A stretch of DNA of 64,000 nt. It comes from Bauldia sp. (GTDB lineage: Bacteria; Pseudomonadota; Alphaproteobacteria; Rhizobiales; Kaistiaceae). The stretch is from positions 62,001 to 126,000 of the forward strand of contig JAHCJZ010000005.1 of the NCBI GenBank assembly GCA_026126025.1, given 5' to 3'. Position numbers and translations under genes: made by a program. The stretch's first letter is position 1. Each line of letters starts with the position of its first letter. This document shows positions 58,867 to 64,000 of this stretch, piece by piece. The notes under the pieces are model-generated. The model ran no database searches. It worked only from the letters and a program-made list of their open reading frames with translations, and had not been told where the DNA came from.

Positions 58867-59071
58867 GCCGGAAGACACACCAGGCGGGACCGAGACGATC
58901 TCCACTCGATGCCAGTTGCCCGATTCCGCGTCATCGTGCGTCGTACCCTATCCACGTAGATAGCGCCCTTCCGCGCGAGGCATGTCACCGTCCCCGCGGT
59001 GATCCGAGCGAAACCGCCGGCACCGTGCGGCGCTTTGGTCGCTTCAAAAAAGTACAGGGAAGGAAAAGGGG

Positions 59072-60784
59072 ATGGGCATGCGCAAGTTCAAGCTCAAGTC
59101 ATTGGCGCGTCTGGCGGTCAGCGCGAGTGCCGTTGCAATGGCGTTTCCGGTCGCCGCGGAAGAGCCAGTCACATTCGAGAGACTCTCGAACCAAGAGCCC
59201 GCCAACTGGCTGACGGTGTACGGCAACTACGCCGGGTGGAGGTACTCGGAGCTTGATGAGATCAACCGGGACAATGTAGCAGACTTGCGGGTTGCCATTG
59301 CGGTGCCGATCGCAATGCGCGCCGGCTTGGGGGGCGCAAACTACGCGGTGCCGCTGGTCGACGATGGATTCCTCTACACCAACGATAGCAACAATGCGGT
59401 GGTCAAGATCGATCTCAAGAGCGGCCGAGGGGACTACCTTTGGACCACCGCGCTCGCCGCTTCTGACATCGCCGCGGGGAGAGTCCAGGGCAATGCCCTC
59501 TGGCAGAACGCCATCATCGCCAATACGCGCGACGCGCACATAGTCTCGATCGACAGGGAAACCGGCGAGGTCAACTGGGATCAGCTGGTGGGCGTTCCGG
59601 GCGAGAGCACAAACGCGGCGCCGGTTGCTCTGGAGAACATAATCATCGTCAGTCAATCCGCGGGTGACGCCGGCACGCGCGGCTGGGCCGCGGGGCTGGA
59701 TGCGAGCACCGGTGACGAACTGTGGCGCTTCTACATTGTGCCTGGACCGGGCGAGCCCGGACACGAGACATGGCCGCAGGACAACGACGCCTGGATGACG
59801 GGTGGTGGAGGCCTTTGGGTCGCCCCGACCTACGACGTGGCGACAAACATCGTCCTATGGGGAACGGGCAACCCGGCGCCCTCGTTCGACCCGGAGTTCC
59901 GGGCCGGCGACAACCTGTACACCAATAGCAGCGTGGCGCTGGACGCCAGCACCGGCGAGCTGGTCTGGTACTTCCAGTATTTGCCGGGTGATTACCTCGA
60001 CCATGACGCTATCGGCATAAATCAATTGTACGACATCGAAATCGATGGCGCAGTTCGACAGGTCCTCGGGCATATCAACAGGACCGGGTATTTCTACACG
60101 ATGGACCGGCAGACCGGGGAGTTCATCCTTGCCACGCCGGTTCAGACCAATATCGATTGGACCTCCGGAATCGACCCGAAGACAGGCTTGCCGGTCGAGT
60201 ACAATCCGGATGTCGGTCTGCAGGACTATGGCAATCCTGTGCGGCGCGACGCAGGTCCGGTGGACAATTGCGGCGGTCAGTTCGTCACTGGGACGTGGCA
60301 GCCGGCTTACGACCCCAACCGTCAGGTTGTATACACTACTTACGTGGATACGAGTTGCTGGATGGACGTCGTACCTGCTTTCGACGCCACCAGATCTGCT
60401 GAGGAACGCTGGGCGAATGTCGGCCTTGGCGGACAGTTTACCCTTTACGAGGAGAACTTCCGCGTCGGCGCAATTGACGTCGTGACCTCTTCAATCCAGT
60501 CCGCCGAACTGCCGGCCTTTACACAGTCCGGCGTGCTTGCAACGGCAGGCAATGTGATCTTCTTCGGCGATTCCTACGGCACGTTCTCGGCACACGATTC
60601 CGACACGCTCGACCAGCTATGGTCGATCAATGTCGGTTCCTCGATGAGATCGCCGCCGATCGCATTCGAGATGGACGGCAAGCAGTATATCGCGATCCAG
60701 TCCGGTGGCTCAGGTGGCTTTGCCGGAGTGAGCGTGGTCGGAGCTCCGCCGAACTCCGCAATGCTGTGGGTCTTCTCGCTCTGA
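59072..60784 (+). CDS. PQQ-dependent dehydrogenase-like quinoprotein (exported)
   Basis: A 570-residue exported protein with the eight-bladed propeller pattern of PQQ alcohol dehydrogenases. The signal peptide ends near AFPVAA. Recognisable motifs are EPANWLTVYGNYAGWRYSELDEIN, IVLWGTGNPAPSFDP (Asn267), RAGDNLYTNSSVALDASTGELVW and PGDYLDHDAIG, where Asp310 is the expected catalytic Asp and Asp312 gives the D-x-D pair of lanthanide enzymes. Three departures are seen: no vicinal Cys-Cys pair in the segment near residue 140; Asp199 where the usual metal-binding Glu stands (SAGDAGTRG); no cytochrome domain. Oxidation of an alcohol or sugar in the periplasm is likely but not certain. GC content is below that of the core genes. 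A strong hairpin follows. Confidence 0.85.
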   Translation: MGMRKFKLKSLARLAVSASAVAMAFPVAAEEPVTFERLSNQEPANWLTVYGNYAGWRYSELDEINRDNVADLRVAIAVPIAMRAGLGGANYAVPLVDDGFLYTNDSNNAVVKIDLKSGRGDYLWTTALAASDIAAGRVQGNALWQNAIIANTRDAHIVSIDRETGEVNWDQLVGVPGESTNAAPVALENIIIVSQSAGDAGTRGWAAGLDASTGDELWRFYIVPGPGEPGHETWPQDNDAWMTGGGGLWVAPTYDVATNIVLWGTGNPAPSFDPEFRAGDNLYTNSSVALDASTGELVWYFQYLPGDYLDHDAIGINQLYDIEIDGAVRQVLGHINRTGYFYTMDRQTGEFILATPVQTNIDWTSGIDPKTGLPVEYNPDVGLQDYGNPVRRDAGPVDNCGGQFVTGTWQPAYDPNRQVVYTTYVDTSCWMDVVPAFDATRSAEERWANVGLGGQFTLYEENFRVGAIDVVTSSIQSAELPAFTQSGVLATAGNVIFFGDSYGTFSAHDSDTLDQLWSINVGSSMRSPPIAFEMDGKQYIAIQSGGSGGFAGVSVVGAPPNSAMLWVFSL

Positions 60785-60818
60785 GCTGAGGGGCGCTCCG
60801 TCCCTGGGACGAGTTTCT

Positions 60819-60850
60819 GGAGGGGCAATCGAACGCCTGATTGCCCCTCC
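60819..60850 (+). terminator. Hairpin terminator after the quinoprotein gene
   Basis: A perfect 12-base stem, ggaggggcaatc with gattgcccctcc, around the loop gaacgcct. It lies 35 bases behind the stop codon. A T tract is nearly absent (attctcc), as is common for high-GC species. Confidence 0.75.
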
Positions 60851-60877
60851 ATTCTCCCGCGAAACGAGTGATGGTTC

Positions 60878-62326
60878 GTGGCCCTGCTCCCTGGTTCTCT
60901 GCCGGCCGGCATCTTGATCCTGGCCCTGATGCTGCCGGGAGCGGCGGCGGCCCAGCAAGACCGGATGACCATCTGGGACATCCCTCTCGGCGCGGATGTC
61001 GAGGACATTCCGGCTGACGCGGTGGCGTTGATAGCGTGCGGGACAAATGGCGGACCGCCGTCGACCCGTTTGCCGTCATTTGCGGCTTTCACCACATGCG
61101 CCGAAGAAGAGTCGGGCCTTCGCGAGGTCCATTTCGTCTACGACGACGAGCAGGAGTATGTCGCACTGGCCCGCGGCAACGAGGCTATGGCGTCGCGTGC
61201 GGGCACGCGGGTGGCCGGGTTTCAGGCCATTGTTTCGCTGCTGGTGAACGACGACGGCCTTGTGCGCGGGCACCGCATCGTGAGCGATCCGAGGGCCGCT
61301 GACCTCGCCGAGCGGGACACTGCGGTGGCACTCGGTGATTTCATCATCGGGCTCCTCGGCTCGGGTGGATGGGCCTGTGTCGAAGCCACGCCGATGGCGG
61401 GCTACAACCCGGCTGACGGTCGATATTTGGATCGCCGCTGCACGAAGACTGACGAGCGGGCAGGCTGGCACGCCACGATCATTCAGCATCACTATCGAAA
61501 ACCCGGACAGACTGAACTCAATCCTTTCGATGCCGAGGCTCAGCCGGGCTATCTGGAAAGCAGCACCCGATTTGAGCTCGAGGCGACTTCGCTGGAAGGC
61601 GCACCCCGGGAATGGGCAGCTGAGTGGGAGGATTCCTCCCATGAGCAGTCGGAGGTATTGAATTGCCCGGGTTGCGACCTCACCGGCGCGAACCTCAAAC
61701 GCTTCAGCCTCGCGGGCGCCAACCTGGCTGGCGCCGTTCTGCGCGACGCGAATCTCCATGATGCCGACCTGACCGGCGCCGACCTCTCCGGAGCGGATCT
61801 GACCGGCGCCAACCTGAACAAGGCGCGCTTGCCGCGGGCCAACCTGTCGGGAGCAGTGTTGGAGGGCGCGATGTTGTTTGCGGCCGATCTGTCGGCGGCG
61901 AACCTGACCGGCGCGAACCTTTCCTCCGCGCTCATGGGCCGGTCTCGATTGACCCGGGCGGTCCTGGTCGATGCGCGGCTCGACCGCGCTGATCTGTGGG
62001 GCGCGAGCCTTCCGGACGCGAACCTGACCGGCTCGGAGATCAGAGGAGCGCGGATCGTCGAGGGAAACCTCGCTCGCGCGAACCTCACCGGCGCCGTCCT
62101 CGACGGAAGCATCCTGGCGGCCGCTCTACTGAATGGCGCGGTGCTCCGCGGAGCATCCGCGATGGGGGTGGATTTCTATGGAGCGCAGCTGCGCGGTGCG
62201 GACCTCACCAACGTCAATCTCAGCGGGTCCCGTCTGACTTCGAGCGTCCTGACGGATGCGATCCTCGATGGAGTCGTATTCGACAACGCGATAATGCCGA
62301 ATGGACGACCATATTCGGACGAGTGA
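60878..62326 (+). CDS. Exported pentapeptide-repeat protein with N-terminal domain of unknown function
   Basis: A 482-residue protein. A signal peptide (LPAGILILALMLPGAAAA) is followed by a domain of about 230 residues with no recognised family (IWDIPLGADVEDIPADAVALIACGTNG, YDDEQEYVALARGNEA and a Cys-rich part around GWACVEATPMAGYNP...DRRCTK). From Cys263-x-x-Cys266 in CPGCDLTGANLKR to the end run about 43 pentapeptides of the A(D/N)LxX type. The same CxxCDLTGA start is in the protein at 35625. Repeat domains of this length usually form a rigid beta-helix. The start is GTG at 60878. The gene is 27 bases behind the quinoprotein terminator and 72 before the converging LuxR-type gene. Confidence 0.85.
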   Translation: MALLPGSLPAGILILALMLPGAAAAQQDRMTIWDIPLGADVEDIPADAVALIACGTNGGPPSTRLPSFAAFTTCAEEESGLREVHFVYDDEQEYVALARGNEAMASRAGTRVAGFQAIVSLLVNDDGLVRGHRIVSDPRAADLAERDTAVALGDFIIGLLGSGGWACVEATPMAGYNPADGRYLDRRCTKTDERAGWHATIIQHHYRKPGQTELNPFDAEAQPGYLESSTRFELEATSLEGAPREWAAEWEDSSHEQSEVLNCPGCDLTGANLKRFSLAGANLAGAVLRDANLHDADLTGADLSGADLTGANLNKARLPRANLSGAVLEGAMLFAADLSAANLTGANLSSALMGRSRLTRAVLVDARLDRADLWGASLPDANLTGSEIRGARIVEGNLARANLTGAVLDGSILAAALLNGAVLRGASAMGVDFYGAQLRGADLTNVNLSGSRLTSSVLTDAILDGVVFDNAIMPNGRPYSDE

Positions 62327-62398
62327 CGCTGGATTGCGGCCCCTAAACCGAGAACCCCGCGTTGGGGAAAGAGGCGCGCGCTCCCGTCCTGACGGATC

Positions 62399-63547
62399 TC
62401 AGTCGCCGTGCGGCAGGAGCGTCTGCAAAGGACCCAGGATCGCGCCGATCGCTCGCATCAGATCTCGCTGATTGTGGGTATCGGTCTTCCAGAAGAGCCT
62501 TTGAAGGTGAAACCGCACCCCCGCCTGCCCAATACCGAGACGCACCGCAATATCGTCGATGCCGAGACCGCCGGCGAGTAGAGCGGCAACGGCCGACTCT
62601 CGCATTGTCAGCTGAAACGCGTCTCGAAGATGGTCCTGGAACTCGGTCGGCGCCGCCGATTTCGCCGAAGAGACCCTGACCACGAACAAGATCGCTGCCG
62701 GCTGGGTCGCTCCGATGAGCGCTTCAAGGCCCTTGCTGTCCTCGACGCCGACCACCACCGCCACGGCATGCGTTGGATGGTCTTCTTTGGTGAGGCGCAC
62801 CAGCCGGGGTGACATCGGCGAGGGATTGTCGAGTGCTTCCTGAAGTGCAGGGTCTTGGGTTCGCTCAGCGTAGCGAATTTCACCGTGCTCGCTGGTTCCC
62901 ACCAGATCGCTGTTCCTCAGGAGCTCCTTTCCAGCCTCGTTGGCAACCAGGACCTTCCGGCTTCGATCCAGAACAAAGAGGGGCAGCCGGATGCCATTGA
63001 TCGCATAGGATGAAAATCCTGAATACTCACGTTGAACAAACGCCGCGCGCGATACCCTTAATACTTGACCGACATACGCAGAAATTCGCTGCAATCCCCA
63101 GAGTTCTGCATCGCTAAACGGAGTATCTTCGCTGGGGCGCATGCACGCGATTATGAATCGTACGCCGTCCTCAACAAAGATCGGGACCGATATTATTTGC
63201 GACGCGCCTGACGGACGGTAAAACTCCTGATATACTGTACTTCTTTCGTAATCGTCGGGATCAATAACATCCTGCAGTCTATACGCTCTACCCGAAGGCT
63301 GGCTCAACATGCGTTGCCAGATAATATCATTGTCGCTGAAATTGCTCTCGTAGATTTCCTGCTCCACGTCGGTGTAGCCAAAGCTGCCTGCTGCTGCACG
63401 AAACCGCGGTCGTTCGACCAACGGCGCCAGCCCCACCTTGGAGGCATGGAACGCGACGCTCATCGATGCCAGCCAGCCCTGCCAGTCGCCGGCGACCGTG
63501 GCCTCCCCAAAGGAGAGGGAAAGTGCATTCAGGACGTCATCCGGCAT
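62399..63547 (-). CDS. LuxR-type helix-turn-helix transcriptional regulator with PAS-like domain
   Basis: A 382-residue regulator. The C-terminal DNA-binding domain is LTMRESAVAALLAGGLGIDDIAVRLGIGQAGVRFHLQRLFWKTDTHNQRDLM, a clear but divergent LuxR helix-turn-helix (the usual T-V-R-x-H-L is G-V-R-F-H-L). The central part (LPLFVLDRSRKVLVANEAGKELL) looks PAS-like; the first 180 residues form an unassigned sensor domain. No autoinducer-binding signature and no partner LuxI are present. The ATG of MPDDVLN was chosen; the ribosome site is aaagg. It converges on the pentapeptide gene and may control the cargo. Confidence 0.82.
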   Translation of the reverse strand: MPDDVLNALSLSFGEATVAGDWQGWLASMSVAFHASKVGLAPLVERPRFRAAAGSFGYTDVEQEIYESNFSDNDIIWQRMLSQPSGRAYRLQDVIDPDDYERSTVYQEFYRPSGASQIISVPIFVEDGVRFIIACMRPSEDTPFSDAELWGLQRISAYVGQVLRVSRAAFVQREYSGFSSYAINGIRLPLFVLDRSRKVLVANEAGKELLRNSDLVGTSEHGEIRYAERTQDPALQEALDNPSPMSPRLVRLTKEDHPTHAVAVVVGVEDSKGLEALIGATQPAAILFVVRVSSAKSAAPTEFQDHLRDAFQLTMRESAVAALLAGGLGIDDIAVRLGIGQAGVRFHLQRLFWKTDTHNQRDLMRAIGAILGPLQTLLPHGD

Positions 63548-63724
63548 ATGACACTGCCTTTCAAAGTCCCGGGACTGCGCGGGGCCTTTGACGCGACGTT
63601 CGGCGAAATCGTGATGAAAACTGTAGCAACCGGCGGGCACCCGCGCCACTATCCAAATGCTCGACACGCCCGGGCGCGATCAGCCGGACTATTGCCCGGG
63701 CAACTTGCTCGCTCCGTCGTGTGG
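63548..63724. other. Non-coding gap between the LuxR-type gene and the repeat near trpG
   Basis: This stretch must hold the promoter of the LuxR-type gene (minus strand). No tRNA, open frame with family signals, or clear promoter pair was recognised. The bases from 63758 to 63870, between the repeat and trpG, likewise show nothing decisive; no trp leader peptide with Trp codons was seen. Confidence 0.5.
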
Positions 63725-63757
63725 CCCTGGATCCCGGCTTCGCCGGGATGACGAGGG
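63725..63757. repeat. Palindromic repeat, family B, single right half
   Basis: ctggatcccggcttcgccgg continuing gatgacgag, the right half of a family B element. Its reverse complement matches the left half at 58835 including the outer ctcgt bases. Complete copies elsewhere in the window have the two halves 25-30 bases apart, here they are 4.9 kb apart. Confidence 0.8.
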
Positions 63758-63870
63758 TGAAGTGGCCGCTACAGGCCACCCTCTCGACAATGGCGCCCAC
63801 GAACGACACCATTGCATTGCGGTCGGCAAAGTGACAGAGCACGTTTGGTCCGACGCTTGGCAGAGTACCG

Positions 63871-64000
63871 ATGTTCCTCGTCGTCGATAACTACGACAGC
63901 TTCACCTACAACCTCGTCCATTTCCTGGGCGAGCTGGGGGCGGAGCTTGTCGTGCGCCGCAACGACAGGATCACCGTCGGCGACGTGATGGCGATGGACC
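63871..64000 (+). CDS. trpG: Anthranilate synthase component II (partial, cut by window end)
   Basis: The first 43 codons read [32 protein letters not shown], the standard start of the glutamine amidotransferase TrpG (also PabA). The rest, with the catalytic Cys and His, lies beyond the window. It supplies ammonia to TrpE. In related species it follows trpE directly or nearly so. Confidence 0.93.
   Translation, partial: MFLVVDNYDSFTYNLVHFLGELGAELVVRRNDRITVGDVMAMD

Noticed and set aside
58813-59071. A trp attenuator or leader peptide near trpE/trpG
   Set aside because: No short frame with clustered Trp codons was seen before trpE, in this gap, or before trpG.

Overview
The window is 64 kb of very GC-rich chromosome from an alphaproteobacterium, most likely of the order Hyphomicrobiales (Rhizobiales). 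The main evidence is gene order: dusB-ntrB-ntrC-ntrY-ntrX-trkA-dat-hfq-hflX-mazG, the fused ispDF gene, a pyruvate dehydrogenase E1 beta subunit with its own N-terminal lipoyl domain, and the trpE-ppiD-tpiA-secG-pyrG-eno-ftsB-pdh chain. The window is almost entirely coding, with short 4 to 17 base overlaps between many genes. It starts inside ordinary sequence and ends inside trpG.

Layout. 0-9 kb: an AEC transporter; a minus-strand operon of two sulfur-transport-like membrane proteins and a ubiquinone-type hydroxylase; a TerC protein; a quinone oxidoreductase; and a xanthine dehydrogenase xdhAB pair. 9.0-10.4 kb: a small accessory patch with tRNA-Ser(UGA), a lower-GC SpoU-type RNA methyltransferase and a broken adenylate cyclase. 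10.4-28.1 kb: the core block lpd, GlsB-like, lipA, coq10/ratA, cinA, ispDF, dusB, ntrBCYX, trkA, dat, hfq, hflX, mazG. 28.4-34.6 kb: minus-strand housekeeping cluster rlpA, tmk, holB, metG, tatD, MBL hydrolase. 34.6-42 kb: accessory and less conserved genes (small exported protein, pentapeptide-repeat protein, SH3 protein, CDF metal exporter, AraC regulator, SnoaL protein, GNAT). 42-51 kb: pdhC, DUF5076, Uma2, pdhB, VOC, pdhA, ftsB, eno on the minus strand, then DUF1835 and queF. 51-58.8 kb: DUF29, pyrG, secG, tpiA, an exported protein, ppiD, trpE. 58.8-63.8 kb: an accessory cargo (quinoprotein, exported pentapeptide protein, LuxR-type regulator) lying between trpE and trpG.

Together the core genes cover central carbon metabolism (enolase, triose phosphate isomerase, pyruvate dehydrogenase with its lipoylation enzyme LipA), nitrogen control (NtrBC, NtrYX), RNA-level control (Hfq), translation and tRNA modification (MetG, DusB, QueF), replication (HolB, Tmk), nucleotide synthesis (PyrG) and tryptophan synthesis (TrpE, TrpG).

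The most notable features are: (1) the trpE/trpG split by about 5 kb of cargo with single inverted halves of a palindromic repeat at each edge; (2) a pdh operon whose lpd partner lies 32 kb away in opposite orientation, consistent with an inversion; (3) a PQQ-dehydrogenase-like protein with the D-x-D pair of lanthanide enzymes but without the vicinal cysteine pair; (4) two exported pentapeptide-repeat proteins, at separate loci, whose repeat domains both open with a CxxCDLTGA motif; (5) a 20-base tandem repeat in front of a small exported protein; and (6) five families of palindromic intergenic repeats. No complete transposase, integrase, phage, CRISPR array or rRNA operon was seen.
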